From an uncultured Bacteroidales bacterium (lineage in GTDB: Bacteria; Bacteroidota; Bacteroidia; Bacteroidales; Bacteroidaceae), in the NCBI GenBank assembly GCA_902772585.1, contig CACYBB010000024.1:1-53902 (forward strand): DNA of 53,902 bases. The letters are read 5' to 3'. Shown here one piece after another: positions 8,600-18,627 of the stretch (within the stretch, counting starts at the first letter, position 1; every line of letters starts with the position of its first letter). The notes under the pieces were generated by a model. That model was not told where the DNA came from, did not search any database, and saw only the letters and a list, made by a program, of their open reading frames with translations. Position numbers and translations under genes: made by a program.

Positions 8600-9481
8600 T
8601 CATCGGGGCTCAACATGTACGGCAATATGGGTCTCCGGACCATAATGACTACGCAACAACTGCTCCACTTCCGAGGCTTTGTCGTGGGCCTCGCGCAGCG
8701 TGATATCAGGATCCATCAGGATATGCAGTTCGATGGCATAATGGTTGCCAATACGACGGGTACGAAGGGCATGCGGCATGTTCACGCCATCGACAGAACC
8801 AGCCAGTTGGAGTATCTCCTCCTCCACCTCATCGGGCAACGACTGTTCCAAGAGGTCACCAATGCCACGACGCAGGAGTTCGATAGCCACCTTGACAATG
8901 AACATGCCCACAATGATAGAAGCCACGGGGTCGAGTACCGTCCAGCGCTGACCAAGGAAGATGGCACCACCGATGCCGATAGCCGTACCAACGGACGACA
9001 GGGCATCGCTGCGATGGTGCCACGCATTGGCCTCAACAGCCTGCGACTGCAACTGACGGGCCTTGACCATCGAATAATGATAAACTGCCTCCTTTAACAC
9101 TATAGACAGCAGAGCAGCCCATAGTGCCAACGTTCCTGGTGCCTCTAACTGTTCACCACCTGCCCAGGCAACAATCTTCATGATGCCACCATAGACAATG
9201 CCAACAGCCACCACCAACAATGCCACCCCGATGATGGTCATCGCCAGCGTCTCATACTTGCCGTGACCGTAGTCGTGCGACTTATCCTGCGGCTTGCCAC
9301 TGATATGCACAAAGACAATGACGATGATATCGGTGATGAAGTCGCTGAGCGAGTGGACGGCATCAGCCACCATCGCAGCACTATGGCCAAGGATGCCTGC
9401 CACGAACTTGAAGACGAGTAGCACCACATTGACCACACCGCCCACCAGCGTCACCTGATATATCTCTTTCTGTCTTTCCAT
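8600..9481 (-). CDS. Cation diffusion facilitator (CDF) family metal transporter
   Basis: A 293-residue inner-membrane protein with about six hydrophobic segments and a cytoplasmic C-terminal domain (about 205-293). The family metal-site motifs are present: HSLSDFITD (His43/Asp47) in helix 2 and HHRSDALSS in helix 5. CDF proteins exchange Zn2+, Fe2+ or Mn2+ for protons. The C-terminal domain includes the PDEVEEEILQ and MDPDITLREAHD stretches typical of the family. It follows the TlpA-like gene by four bases, so the two are probably one transcript. The metal is not predictable from these motifs alone. Confidence 0.9.
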   Translation of the reverse strand: MERQKEIYQVTLVGGVVNVVLLVFKFVAGILGHSAAMVADAVHSLSDFITDIIVIVFVHISGKPQDKSHDYGHGKYETLAMTIIGVALLVVAVGIVYGGIMKIVAWAGGEQLEAPGTLALWAALLSIVLKEAVYHYSMVKARQLQSQAVEANAWHHRSDALSSVGTAIGIGGAIFLGQRWTVLDPVASIIVGMFIVKVAIELLRRGIGDLLEQSLPDEVEEEILQLAGSVDGVNMPHALRTRRIGNHYAIELHILMDPDITLREAHDKASEVEQLLRSHYGPETHIAVHVEPR

Positions 9482-9485
9482 CGTT

Positions 9486-11864
9486 TTATTTCATCTGCTG
9501 CAACAACCGTGCCAGTTCTTCGAGGTGGAAGGGATCAACATGGATATCAAGCAATTCCCCATTGCGATTGAAGAGCTTGTAGGTGGGGAAGCTGTGAACA
9601 TTTAGGTGGCGCTCGATAGCATTCTGCTGTCCGCCGGGCAAGTTGTAGTGGGCCACGTTGGGACCGCTGACGTTATACTCCTTGATGACATTCTCCCACG
9701 CCGTCTGCGGACTGCTGTTTGCCAAATAGACGTACTGGATGTCGTAGTCCTTCAAGCGGGCATACTCTTCGGTAGAGTGACTGAGGGCCTCCTTACAAGG
9801 ACCACACCATGTTCCCCAGATATCCAAAAGCACGAACTTGCCTTTATAAGGTTCAAGAATCTTCTTCAGCAAGGCCTCACCCTCAGAGATATCCTTGAGA
9901 TTATCCGACGACTTGAGCACCAGTTTATCGAACTCGCGGTTCTCAATAGCGAGATAATGGTCGTTCTGCTTTTCAATCATCGCAATGCAGGTGGGGTTGT
10001 CAATCATTACCTTTATGGTATCCATGACGCTGGGCAGTAGCGAGGTGCGCTCATGGTCAATACTACTGAGTGCCTGACGAGCGAGCCAGATGTTCTTGAT
10101 AAACGGTTCAGCACCAAGTGAGTCGAGCGCCACAGAATGATTTTTCAAGTTGCTGATGAGCAATCCACCATTGATGACCTTCTGGGATCTCGGCGTTTCG
10201 AGAATCTTATTCACCTCCTGCATCACACCGGCATTCAGCGAATCGAGTTCACGGGATTTGCGTATCTTCGCCTCAACGGTAGGCTCAGCATCAATGATGG
10301 GTGTCACTTCGTCTATCCATTTCTCCCAACGCGTGAGCACCGCCATTTCCTCGTCGTTAGAAGCAAACTCCTTGTAGTGGTCTCGAAGACTAAAAGCGGA
10401 TACGCCATTGCGTGCCCGGACGGCATCGTCAATATAGTCGTTCAAGAATCCGCCGAGGTCGCGGTGCAGTGTATAAGGTTTCCCTATCTTCGTCCAGAAC
10501 ATGTCGTAAGCATAGCGACGGGCATGGTCAGAAAGCTGCATATCTTTGGCGCGGAAGCGGGCCTGTCCAAAGGCACGTGCCTGCTGCGTCAGCGTATTGC
10601 CCTTTCTGTAAAGGTTAAAGCGAGTGGAGAGCGTAGGATGCTGTTCACAGAGCACGTCGATGTTGGCGTATTGTGCCTTGATAAGACTATCGACCGAGGC
10701 AATGTATGGTTCAAAAAGTTCTTCACCTCCCTTGCCAGTAGTTTCCAGTCCATCATACATATTGATGGTCTTCCAGTCGAGCGGATATTTAAAGAGTTCG
10801 TTCTGCAGGCGGCAGTCGTCACCCATGAAGAAACGGCGACCCTCTTTGAAGTCGTAGAGCAGGAAGTAGGTCTTGCCAGGCTCGAACATGGTACGAACAA
10901 AGCAGCGTTGCCAGTCCATGAAGAACTCCGTAGTGTTCAGGACGGGAATCTTCACAGTGAAACGTCCCTGTTCGTCCAAGTCGGCATAGACAGCCTTTTG
11001 TTCGTCGGTGTAGAGGTCACTATAACCGAAATCGAAAGTCTTCAGCTGCTTGTAGTGTTCTGGCATATCCTTGATCCATCCCACAACGGTGATGGTATCC
11101 TCCTTGTAGCCAGAGTCTACAAAGCCTGTGCGGGTATCCTTTGTGGGATAGTCGGGCAGGAAACGACTGGTAATCATCGAATACACAGCCTTATTGTTGC
11201 CAATCTGTATCTGACGCTGACCTTTCTTGTCCTTACCGATGGTGACCTGCAGTTCGTCGTTGGCATTGGTCATGACGATGGTGGCCTCACCCGTCTTCTG
11301 GTTTACGTCACACTGCTTGTAGCTCCAAAACTTGCAGTCATAGATGGCACAATCCTCAAAGAAGGCTATCTTCCAGTCGCCCTGGCTGTCGCGCCAATAG
11401 GAAGGGAAAAGTTGCTTCCAGCGCTCCTCCACAGGCTTGATACCCTTAATCTGGAAAGCCCCCTGGCCGTCGCCCTCAATGAAGTCGAATACCTTAGTGT
11501 CCTTAGGCAACGGCGGGAAGTGGAACGCCATCTCGCGCTTGTAGTCCTTATTCGTCTGTACAAACTTGTTGAGTTCTATGCCATCGGCAGAGGTGATGGT
11601 ATAACGCTGCTCCCCTACTTTCAGATAACTATCGCTAGCAAACTGAAAGCTAAAGTCAGGATAGTCCGACCGCTGCAGTGCAGTAATATATACCACGGTC
11701 TCATTGTCCTTCAGTTCCACCTTCGTCACGTCGAGGGCGAGATTGAAGAATCCGTCACCGTTACTGTTTCCATACTCAATGGTGGGCTGATTCCACACCA
11801 CATCTTTCGCCTGCCCCGCCATAACAACGAGGGTCATTAGGAAGGTTGATAATAGTTTTTTCAT
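9486..11864 (-). CDS. Exported TlpA-family thioredoxin-like protein
   Basis: The 792-residue protein has a signal peptide (MKKLLSTFLMTLVVMAGQA), a large N-terminal beta-rich part (20-350), a helical middle and a C-terminal TlpA/ResA-type thioredoxin domain (about 665-792). The redox site is WGTWCGPC (Cys687 and Cys690), with the cis-proline in VHSFPTYKLF near residue 760. Such DUF4369-plus-thioredoxin proteins are common in Bacteroidetes envelopes, where they are thought to reduce disulfides; substrates are unknown. The middle part resembles that of the CE15 fusion at 19649. It has its own -7 element and continues into the CDF gene. Confidence 0.85.
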   Translation of the reverse strand: MKKLLSTFLMTLVVMAGQAKDVVWNQPTIEYGNSNGDGFFNLALDVTKVELKDNETVVYITALQRSDYPDFSFQFASDSYLKVGEQRYTITSADGIELNKFVQTNKDYKREMAFHFPPLPKDTKVFDFIEGDGQGAFQIKGIKPVEERWKQLFPSYWRDSQGDWKIAFFEDCAIYDCKFWSYKQCDVNQKTGEATIVMTNANDELQVTIGKDKKGQRQIQIGNNKAVYSMITSRFLPDYPTKDTRTGFVDSGYKEDTITVVGWIKDMPEHYKQLKTFDFGYSDLYTDEQKAVYADLDEQGRFTVKIPVLNTTEFFMDWQRCFVRTMFEPGKTYFLLYDFKEGRRFFMGDDCRLQNELFKYPLDWKTINMYDGLETTGKGGEELFEPYIASVDSLIKAQYANIDVLCEQHPTLSTRFNLYRKGNTLTQQARAFGQARFRAKDMQLSDHARRYAYDMFWTKIGKPYTLHRDLGGFLNDYIDDAVRARNGVSAFSLRDHYKEFASNDEEMAVLTRWEKWIDEVTPIIDAEPTVEAKIRKSRELDSLNAGVMQEVNKILETPRSQKVINGGLLISNLKNHSVALDSLGAEPFIKNIWLARQALSSIDHERTSLLPSVMDTIKVMIDNPTCIAMIEKQNDHYLAIENREFDKLVLKSSDNLKDISEGEALLKKILEPYKGKFVLLDIWGTWCGPCKEALSHSTEEYARLKDYDIQYVYLANSSPQTAWENVIKEYNVSGPNVAHYNLPGGQQNAIERHLNVHSFPTYKLFNRNGELLDIHVDPFHLEELARLLQQMK

Positions 11865-11891
11865 ATTTATAATTAGTTAGTTTTCCGCCTG

Positions 11892-11899
11892 CAAAGGTA
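11892..11899 (-). promoter_or_regulatory. -7 element for the TlpA-like/CDF operon
   Basis: Minus-strand TACCTTTG, followed by C, 28 bases before the ATG at 11864. The leader carries AACTAACTAAT. Confidence 0.55.
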
Positions 11900-11955
11900 A
11901 TCATTATTATGGATAATTTCTCACAATTCCCCATAATTTCTTTCCAAAAACTTAA

Positions 11956-14817
11956 TCATTGTTTCTTCGGCGTCAGACTGAAGCGGTAAGCCAGCGAAAA
12001 CATCACGTAGCGACGCATATTGTTCGTCCACGTCTCGTAGCGACCATTGGAGTTGACGTAGTACTGCCATTGTGAAACCTTTCCCAGTAAGTCGTAACCT
12101 TTGACCTTAGCTACCCAGCGCCCTTGTTTCCACGACTTCGTCAGCGTGGCATCCCAGTAGAGGCGGTTATCGTTCATGTCGGCCTCAGCATAACCACGGC
12201 GCGAGTGCATCTGAAGGTCGGTATCAATGGTAAAGTGCCACGGCAGTTGGTAATTGGCATTGAAACCATAATTAAAATCGTAGGTGTCGACGGGAAGACC
12301 ATCGACCGCGATGCTGCGGTGAAAATGCTGCCAGGCGCCACCCGCCAGCAGGGTGAAGGTCAGCTTGTCCTTCTGGAAGCGCACGTTAGGCGAGAAATTC
12401 AGACGCGTACTAGTGACACGGTTGCGCTGCGGCTTTGAGAGTCCTGCAATGGCCGACATGTCGGTACTCTGCGTAATGGAGCTACCCAAGTTACCACCGA
12501 TGTGCCAGAACTTCTTCTTTCCTAAGGCACGACTGAAGTCGATACTTCCGCTAAGATTCCAATTGCCATTGATATTCTCCGTCCAAGAGGTATAGATACC
12601 CGTTGTGGCATCGTAAGTATAGGCATTGGCAAAGGCATTGCGCTGGATATTACCATTCATACTGATGTTCAGCTGCTGGTCTGTGCTATCCTTACGACTG
12701 CGGTAGCTGGCATTCAAGGTCCAATAGGTCATCGGTTCCAGGTCAGGATTACCCAGACTGATGTTCAGTGGGTTAGCCGTCGACTTGATATCCACCAACT
12801 GGCGGATGCCCGGCATGTTATGGTAGCACTGTGCATAGGCGCTGATGGTCTTGTGCCAGTTATCGAAAGAGTACTGAAAATTAAAGTACATCTGTGGCAG
12901 GTTGTAGTTCTTCTGCACAGCGGCTTGTATCTGGTCGTTCTCGTAGGTCATGTGGTTACGACGGAACGACTCCGCGAAATAACCATAGATAAAGAAGTAA
13001 CGACCCTCCATTTGTTTACTGAAATTTATTCCCAGACGCAACATCTGCGCATTCACGCGCTGTCCTTCCTCTGAAGAATTCGGACGGTCAAGAACCTGCT
13101 GCAATACATCATCGGCAGGCAAACTGCCGAGTGCATGCGGTCCGTCAACGGCCCAGTCTGGTCCTAGCCAGTCAAGACGGTAAAGGCGATGATCGTTATT
13201 GTTCCAGTCGTAGGTCATAGAAACAGAAGGCGTCAGATAGAGATTCTCGGTAAGCGCGATGCGGTAGCCCACGCTTCCGTTAAAACTATAACTCTTCGAC
13301 GGGCTGTCATTGAACTGGTTACGCTGGTCGATAGTACCCGTATTATAAAAGGTGTAGTGATTCTGCGAGAAAGAGTGAGCATTCCAATAGCGACTGACAT
13401 AGCCACCGAAATCAAACTCCAGCATATCACCCCACGGCATCTTGAATTCGAGGTTGTTGTTCAAGTTCAGCGACATACGGTCGTTGCGACTCTGACTGAG
13501 ACTACGGCTCAGGTTAATCTTATCGCCAAACAGTACATCGCGGGCGGTCAGTGAGAAGCCCTCGCTGTCATAATGGCTATGATAGTAGTCAAAGTTCAGC
13601 CACGAATAGACAAAGAACGGTTTCTGCAGTTGGAAATTGTTGCGTATATTCATCGAGAACGGTCGACTGTTGTTCACGTTCTCACTCTGTCCGAAGGTGC
13701 TGGCACCCGACAGAAAGTTCTCCGACTGGGTATTACTCTCCTGATGGTTCTCCTCCCACTTCAGGTTATACTCCAGGGTGTTTGTGGCACGCTCCTCTGC
13801 GCTGTTCAGCGTCCAGAGTCCACCCACTTGATGTACCTTGCGGTCGCCAGAAGCCTCTGTGCGTCCTCGCTCATTACCCTCGCGGTCGTAGTCGATATAT
13901 TCGTTCAGGTTGTTAGAACCCCCAAAGAGCACCGCACGACTATGGTCTGAATAGCGCAGTCCAAAGCCCTTGCCCTTATAGCGTTTATCGGTACCATAAC
14001 CACCCTCGACATATACCGTACCACCAACGCGGTACTCCTTCTTCAGCACCACATCCATCGTATATTCCTTCTGCTCTACGTCGCGCCCCTCGAACTTGCT
14101 CTTTGGCGTCTGCTTGTCATAGACCTGCACGTTCTTCACCGTGTAGTATGGCAGGTTTTCGAGCATCATCTTGTTCTTACCCTTAAAGAAGTCGGCACCG
14201 TTCAGCGTTAGGTTTTCTATCTTCTTGCCATTGACGAAGATTTCACCATTATCCTTCAGTTCCACACCTGGCAACTGCTTGATGAGTCCGTCGAGCATGG
14301 ACCCCTCAGGGACGTTGAAGGCATCGGCATTATAGATAATTGTATCACCCTTATATACCATCTTCACCTTCGTGGCCTTCACCACCACCTCCTGCAACGA
14401 ACCACCATCCTTGTCGTAGTTGCTACGCTGGATGCGGTGCATGCGAAGGACAGGCAGTTCGAAATAGCGGTTTCTACCAATGCGCTTCACCTCGTAGTCC
14501 ATGTAGGTGGTCTCGTAGTCAGTGTGTGTAGCCTTGATAATATACTTACCTGGGCGAGCAGGCACCTTACCCTCCCAGTAGGTCTTATCGAAACCCATAT
14601 AGGTACGGTAGCCATAGACACTTGCCGTATCTACCAGCACGGAATCTGTGTCCAGCACAAAGACCTTCAGTGAGTCCTGTGGTACGGCAGCCTTGGTAAA
14701 CGTGTCGATGATGTAGCCATACAGCTCTGTCTTCTTCTCTTTCTTCTTCGCATTATCCTGAGAAAAGCCCGCCACAACGATGGTGGCGAGCAGGATGGTT
14801 GATAATAGTTTTTTCAT
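11956..14817 (-). CDS. TonB-dependent-receptor-like outer-membrane beta-barrel protein
   Basis: The 953-residue protein has a signal peptide (ending AGFSQ), a carboxypeptidase-regulatory-like beta-sandwich (about 30-130), a plug-like domain and a large C-terminal barrel ending LAYRFSLTPKKQ. The plug carries LQEVVVKATKVKMVYKGD, YNADAFNVPEGSMLDGLIKQ (20 residues), LPGVEL and the FVNGKKIENLTLNGADFF region, typical of the Bacteroidetes outer-membrane beta-barrel family related to TonB receptors but distinct from SusC. It closes the ECF operon starting at 17493, 22 bases behind the gene at 14840. Ligand unknown. No SusD partner adjoins it. Confidence 0.85.
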   Translation of the reverse strand: MKKLLSTILLATIVVAGFSQDNAKKKEKKTELYGYIIDTFTKAAVPQDSLKVFVLDTDSVLVDTASVYGYRTYMGFDKTYWEGKVPARPGKYIIKATHTDYETTYMDYEVKRIGRNRYFELPVLRMHRIQRSNYDKDGGSLQEVVVKATKVKMVYKGDTIIYNADAFNVPEGSMLDGLIKQLPGVELKDNGEIFVNGKKIENLTLNGADFFKGKNKMMLENLPYYTVKNVQVYDKQTPKSKFEGRDVEQKEYTMDVVLKKEYRVGGTVYVEGGYGTDKRYKGKGFGLRYSDHSRAVLFGGSNNLNEYIDYDREGNERGRTEASGDRKVHQVGGLWTLNSAEERATNTLEYNLKWEENHQESNTQSENFLSGASTFGQSENVNNSRPFSMNIRNNFQLQKPFFVYSWLNFDYYHSHYDSEGFSLTARDVLFGDKINLSRSLSQSRNDRMSLNLNNNLEFKMPWGDMLEFDFGGYVSRYWNAHSFSQNHYTFYNTGTIDQRNQFNDSPSKSYSFNGSVGYRIALTENLYLTPSVSMTYDWNNNDHRLYRLDWLGPDWAVDGPHALGSLPADDVLQQVLDRPNSSEEGQRVNAQMLRLGINFSKQMEGRYFFIYGYFAESFRRNHMTYENDQIQAAVQKNYNLPQMYFNFQYSFDNWHKTISAYAQCYHNMPGIRQLVDIKSTANPLNISLGNPDLEPMTYWTLNASYRSRKDSTDQQLNISMNGNIQRNAFANAYTYDATTGIYTSWTENINGNWNLSGSIDFSRALGKKKFWHIGGNLGSSITQSTDMSAIAGLSKPQRNRVTSTRLNFSPNVRFQKDKLTFTLLAGGAWQHFHRSIAVDGLPVDTYDFNYGFNANYQLPWHFTIDTDLQMHSRRGYAEADMNDNRLYWDATLTKSWKQGRWVAKVKGYDLLGKVSQWQYYVNSNGRYETWTNNMRRYVMFSLAYRFSLTPKKQ

Positions 14818-14839
14818 AGTTTTTGTGTAGGGGAGACTG

Positions 14840-16255
14840 CTATTGCTGCAGTGTTTTACTCATTTCGTTCAAATATTTCTGGATAAGTTTGTTGATGGTT
14901 TCCTGAGTCTTCTGAGCTGACTTGGGCAACTGAGCCTGACCTAACATCCGTGTAAGACCTTTGTTCTGCTCGGTATAGAATTCCAGAATTTCCTTATACA
15001 GTTCGCTCCACGCCCGCGACTCTTCGTTCTTGGGCATTTTTATGCCTTTGACGACCTTGATGACATCTTGGAATTGCTTGTCCAACTCCTTATTCTTCTT
15101 AGTGATGTTGTCGAAGATGGCACCCTTGTTCGCCCAGCCGACATTTTTCGCATCAAGCCGCTGGTAGAGGCTCTTTATCTCCTCTATCTTCATCTCTGCA
15201 AGCTCCATGATAGGCTTTAACTGCATCTTCTGAGCCTCTGTAGGCTTGAAAGACGAAGTCTCTTCCACTTTAACAGGTCCAACGTACGTTGCATTATCGG
15301 GAAGGTCTTTAGGTACTACATCGTCAATCCCACGTTTCTGTCGGTCATTCAGCAGACTCTTGCCAGAATTGCGTCCCACACGTCGCTCATAATCGCGATC
15401 TTCATCGTAGTAGCCATTGTGAACGGTGATGCGATAGGTCTCACCAGGTACGAAGTCGAGGTTGATCCATGCGGAGCAAAGCTCACCATTGGGGAAGATA
15501 CAGCGCAAGCGTCCCACCATAGGGCGGTCAAGTTCTGTCTGAAACTCGAAACGTTTGTTGACAACAGGCACGCAGGCCACATAGTCATCATCGCCAATGG
15601 CTTCGAGGGCTTCAGCAGACTCAGCGATATAAATGTTGTATAGTGAGTCCTTGATGTTGGCATCTACACGACCCTCAATCTTGAAGGTTCTCTTCGAGGT
15701 CTCCAAGTTCTTGGTATAGATGTCTGGGCGCAGCGACGAAATCATATAGATCGTACCGTCTATTTCATCAGTATGCTCCCACACAATGGCATAAGCATCG
15801 CGCAACTGAGGGTTCTCAGGGTTCTTGCAGCACATCAGCCACATCTCCTGGTTCTTATTGGTGCGAATACGCTGCGTGCTTTGACTCGTGCCATCGTTGG
15901 AGATAACCTTCAGCGAAAACATCTCGTTACTGCCTGGCTGGACATGCAGGAACTGATATGCTAAGGGCTCGTCCTTCGGAAAGTTGATAGCCACAGCGTT
16001 CAACACGTTATCGTTTTGCATGTGGTTTGCCTTACAGTGGAAAGGCACGATTTTTGTACTTGACTCAATGATACCTGTATTAGGATTGCGATTGACAGAA
16101 TATACCTGTCCCTCGTTCAGACCAAACTTTTGGATGATGGCGTTCAGCGTAAAGATGACGCTCTCAGGCTTCTTTTTGGGGGCTGCCGATGAGTCGGCGC
16201 TAATGGTTGTGATGGCACTGCAAGCAATGAGCAGCATGACGATAATTCGTTTCAT
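14840..16255 (-). CDS. Exported protein of unknown function in the ECF operon
   Basis: A 471-residue protein with a signal peptide (ending TTISA). The central part (about 185-290) has an FKIEGRVDANIKDSLYNIYI start and RFEFQTELDRPMVGRLRC and PGETYRITV stretches, like the beta domains (DUF4369-like) found ahead of TlpA domains, but no thioredoxin domain follows. The C-terminal half is helical and lysine-rich (about 320-471). It lies between the anti-sigma gene (6-base gap) and the barrel (22-base gap). It may be a cell-surface or periplasmic partner of the barrel, which is inference from position only. Confidence 0.65.
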   Translation of the reverse strand: MKRIIVMLLIACSAITTISADSSAAPKKKPESVIFTLNAIIQKFGLNEGQVYSVNRNPNTGIIESSTKIVPFHCKANHMQNDNVLNAVAINFPKDEPLAYQFLHVQPGSNEMFSLKVISNDGTSQSTQRIRTNKNQEMWLMCCKNPENPQLRDAYAIVWEHTDEIDGTIYMISSLRPDIYTKNLETSKRTFKIEGRVDANIKDSLYNIYIAESAEALEAIGDDDYVACVPVVNKRFEFQTELDRPMVGRLRCIFPNGELCSAWINLDFVPGETYRITVHNGYYDEDRDYERRVGRNSGKSLLNDRQKRGIDDVVPKDLPDNATYVGPVKVEETSSFKPTEAQKMQLKPIMELAEMKIEEIKSLYQRLDAKNVGWANKGAIFDNITKKNKELDKQFQDVIKVVKGIKMPKNEESRAWSELYKEILEFYTEQNKGLTRMLGQAQLPKSAQKTQETINKLIQKYLNEMSKTLQQ

Positions 16256-16261
16256 AATATT

Positions 16262-16939
16262 TTAATATTGGGCTGTTTGTTCTTGATTATGTTTTGCTAT
16301 CTCTAGTTCCAGTTCCACCCACTTCAGATAGGCTTCGTCGGCCTGCTTCTTCAAAAGAGCTATTTCCTCTGGGGTGTACTGGTAGTTCTCTGGGCGAGTG
16401 ATGGGAATGTCGCGCTCCGTCAGTATCTCTGTCTTGGCTTGGGCAATAGTCTTGACCTGAGCAATGGTCTTGACTTGGGCTACTTGCTCTACCGTTATAG
16501 GCTCAGTAGGTGTTGTCTCCTGTGCTATCAACTGCTGGGGAGCAGTAGAGGGTGCTACCAGCTTGCGCATTTTCAACTTCTGACGCTTAGCGGGTGTGAC
16601 AGGCTTCACATTCGGCTCTGCCTTTGTTGGTGTTTCTGGCTTCGTTTCTTTCTTTTTCTCCACCTTCTTTTCCACCTTTGCGACAATCTCCTTCTCACCA
16701 ATCGTCTCTTTAGGAGGCATCAGCAACACTACCAGTATGCCTGCCACACAGGCTGCTGCCAGCCAAGGCCAGAGTCTTCTGACCTTCACTCCCTCCTTAA
16801 CAGGGAGGGGTCGGACTTTTTGCATCACCCTGGCGTTGAGGTCGGCAGGCATCTGAGGACGCTCTGCCTCATCCTGACGGATGGCGTCACGCAGGCTCTG
16901 GTCCTGCTGTAGTAAAGCTTTGAGTTTGTCCTCGTTCAT
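16262..16939 (-). CDS. Probable anti-sigma factor, single membrane span
   Basis: The 225-residue protein has a cytoplasmic N-terminus (about 1-58) with acidic and basic residues, one transmembrane helix (WPWLAAACVAGILVVLLMPP, about 59-78) and a periplasmic tail rich in Lys, Pro and Thr. Its start overlaps the sigma gene stop by four bases (ATGA), which indicates translational coupling. Size, topology and place fit an anti-sigma regulator for the ECF factor at 16936. No zinc-binding HxxxCxxC motif is seen. The repeated QVKTIAQVKTIAQAKTE stretch (about 155-170) is a short internal repeat. Confidence 0.7.
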   Translation of the reverse strand: MNEDKLKALLQQDQSLRDAIRQDEAERPQMPADLNARVMQKVRPLPVKEGVKVRRLWPWLAAACVAGILVVLLMPPKETIGEKEIVAKVEKKVEKKKETKPETPTKAEPNVKPVTPAKRQKLKMRKLVAPSTAPQQLIAQETTPTEPITVEQVAQVKTIAQVKTIAQAKTEILTERDIPITRPENYQYTPEEIALLKKQADEAYLKWVELELEIAKHNQEQTAQY

Positions 16940-17493
16940 GACTGTAACATTTTTATGATTTCACAAAGTTTCTTTCTCGTTCTGCTTAGCTTCGAGGCTA
17001 CTGTTGTGGGCAGCGACTCTGTGACGTAAGCAATCTCCTTGAGGCTCATCTCCTCATAATAGAACATGGTGACAATCGCTCGTTCCTCAGGTGGCAGGTG
17101 TTTCAGCGCTGCCCTGATCAGCTGTACCGTTTCCTGGTTGGCGTGTCCTAAGGTCTCGTCCACCTCTTCGTCTGACAGAGCCTCTGCCTCATGGCCCCTA
17201 TCTTCGAAGTAGATGACGGGCAGGGCCTTATGTCGGAGGAAACTGATGGATTCGTTATATGCTATTCGTGATATCCACGTCCTCAGCGACGACCGCTCCG
17301 CATCATACTTCCCGATGTTCTGGAAGACCTTGATGAAGACATCCTGATACACCTCCTCAGCGTTCTCCTGCACAGGGATGAGTCGCATCACCTGCGCATA
17401 GACGTCACGACCATATTGGTCGAGCATCTGCTGCTGGGCTTTGGGGGTTTGTTTGCACAACCCCTCTATCAGGTGTGTCTCTGTTTCGGTCAT
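16936..17493 (-). CDS. ECF-type sigma-70 factor
   Basis: The 185-residue protein carries the region 2 motif (EEVYQDVFIKVFQNIGKYD, with SLRTWISRIAYNESISFLR) and a region 4 HTH (LPPEERAIVTMFYYEEMSLKEIA). It directs RNA polymerase to envelope-related genes. The first gene of a likely operon sigma, anti-sigma, exported protein, barrel. Upstream at 17516-17540 sits a motif shared with the second ECF gene at 19078, which suggests an autoregulated promoter. Confidence 0.92.
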   Translation of the reverse strand: MTETETHLIEGLCKQTPKAQQQMLDQYGRDVYAQVMRLIPVQENAEEVYQDVFIKVFQNIGKYDAERSSLRTWISRIAYNESISFLRHKALPVIYFEDRGHEAEALSDEEVDETLGHANQETVQLIRAALKHLPPEERAIVTMFYYEEMSLKEIAYVTESLPTTVASKLSRTRKKLCEIIKMLQS

Positions 17494-17515
17494 GATTGTC
17501 TGTTTCTACTTAAAT

Positions 17516-17540
17516 ATACGCAGAAAACGAAAGAAACATT
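17516..17540 (-). promoter_or_regulatory. Putative ECF promoter for the 17493 sigma operon
   Basis: On the minus strand AATGTTTC, seven bases, then TTCTGCGTAT, ending about 23 bases before the ATG. The same two blocks with a six-base gap precede the other ECF gene at 19600-19623. It lacks TAnnTTTG, as expected for a sigma factor other than the main one. Confidence 0.6.
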
Positions 17541-17558
17541 GCAAGAGATAGAAAAAAA

Positions 17559-18627
17559 TTATCGTTTGATGTTTTTATCCTTGTATTTTCGAATGAAAAA
17601 GCTACCAACGGCAAGGACGATGACGAGGAATGTGACGATAAATGCCCAGACGTTGGTGACACGCGAGGTGATAGTCACATCGTAGGGGTGGGGGATAAGC
17701 CGTTCGCCAGAGAACTTGTAGCGAACCACATTGCCTTCTACCACACCTTTGCCAGCGTCTATCACCTTGCCAGGCATCACATATTCCAGCATGGGTTTCA
17801 TCGTGACAAGATTTTCATAATTCTCGTACTTTATTTCAAGCAGGCGTTCCCATCTGGTGCTGTCGCTAAACAGCGGGGTATAGGCATCAGACTGATAGAA
17901 GTCCTTGAAGATGTTGCTGACCTGGCTGATATTGCCGAACAGATTGAGGTCACGCACGGCAGGCGACATGACAACGGAATCCTTTAAGGCCCAAAACTGC
18001 TCCTTGCTGACAGGGGGATTCTTCACCTCGTCATAGTTTTGCCAGACATGAGCATAAATATTGGATATGGTGCAGGCACAGAACCACTGACTGATTCTCG
18101 CTTCGATATCGTCTAGCATCTCTTTCTGTTCTGCGCCAGTAAGCCCTGCAGTAAGGTTAGGCTCACCCGTAAACCAATAGGATGCGGAGTCGGCACTGAC
18201 AAAACGGTCTAAGGGAATAGGGAATATCTGTTTGATTTCCGTGCTGGCAAGCGTCTCCTTATAGGTGTAGTCCGTATAGAACCACTTGAAGTGCTTGTTG
18301 AGCGATGCTGTCGCTTTGAATAGATGACGGACAGCTTGGGTGAGTGAGTCGCTCATCTCGTTGACATTCTGGTAATGACGCTTGAGATGCATCAGGATCT
18401 TTTCGGGTACATTCTGGTCAGAAAAAACATTCTGCAGACTGTCCCACTGCTGCTGTGTCATAGGGCAAGCATGCTGAATCGTCTTCTTGGAATGGGTGGA
18501 ACGACATCTCACGACTGCAGGTACCATCTTCATTGATGATGGTGAGCATGCGCTCGTCACGATTACTGCATGAGGTCATCAGCAGCACTAAGGCTGCAAG
18601 GATGATAAAGAATCTATTGGTTTTCAT
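17559..18627 (-). pseudogene. Lipoprotein with C-terminal membrane helix, frameshifted near its N-terminus
   Basis: One frame from 18627 gives a lipoprotein signal (FFIILAALVLLMTSCS, lipobox Cys20) followed by DERMLTIINEDGTCSREMSF, then runs out of frame into a stop. A +1 shift at about 18490-18505 joins it to a long frame (THSKKTIQHACPMTQQQWDS and on) reaching 17559. The latter ends with a membrane helix (WAFIVTFLVIVLAVGSFFI) and a short basic tail. The two parts form one gene broken by a single-base change, either real or a sequence error. Its start overlaps the upstream gene by 14 bases. The function is unknown; position suggests an envelope protein of the second ECF operon. Confidence 0.7.

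Noticed and set aside
10137-11840. Long plus-strand open frame (567 codons) opposite the TlpA-like gene
   Set aside because: It is antisense to a gene with a signal peptide and thioredoxin motif, shows no recognisable domain and arises from codon bias of the true gene.
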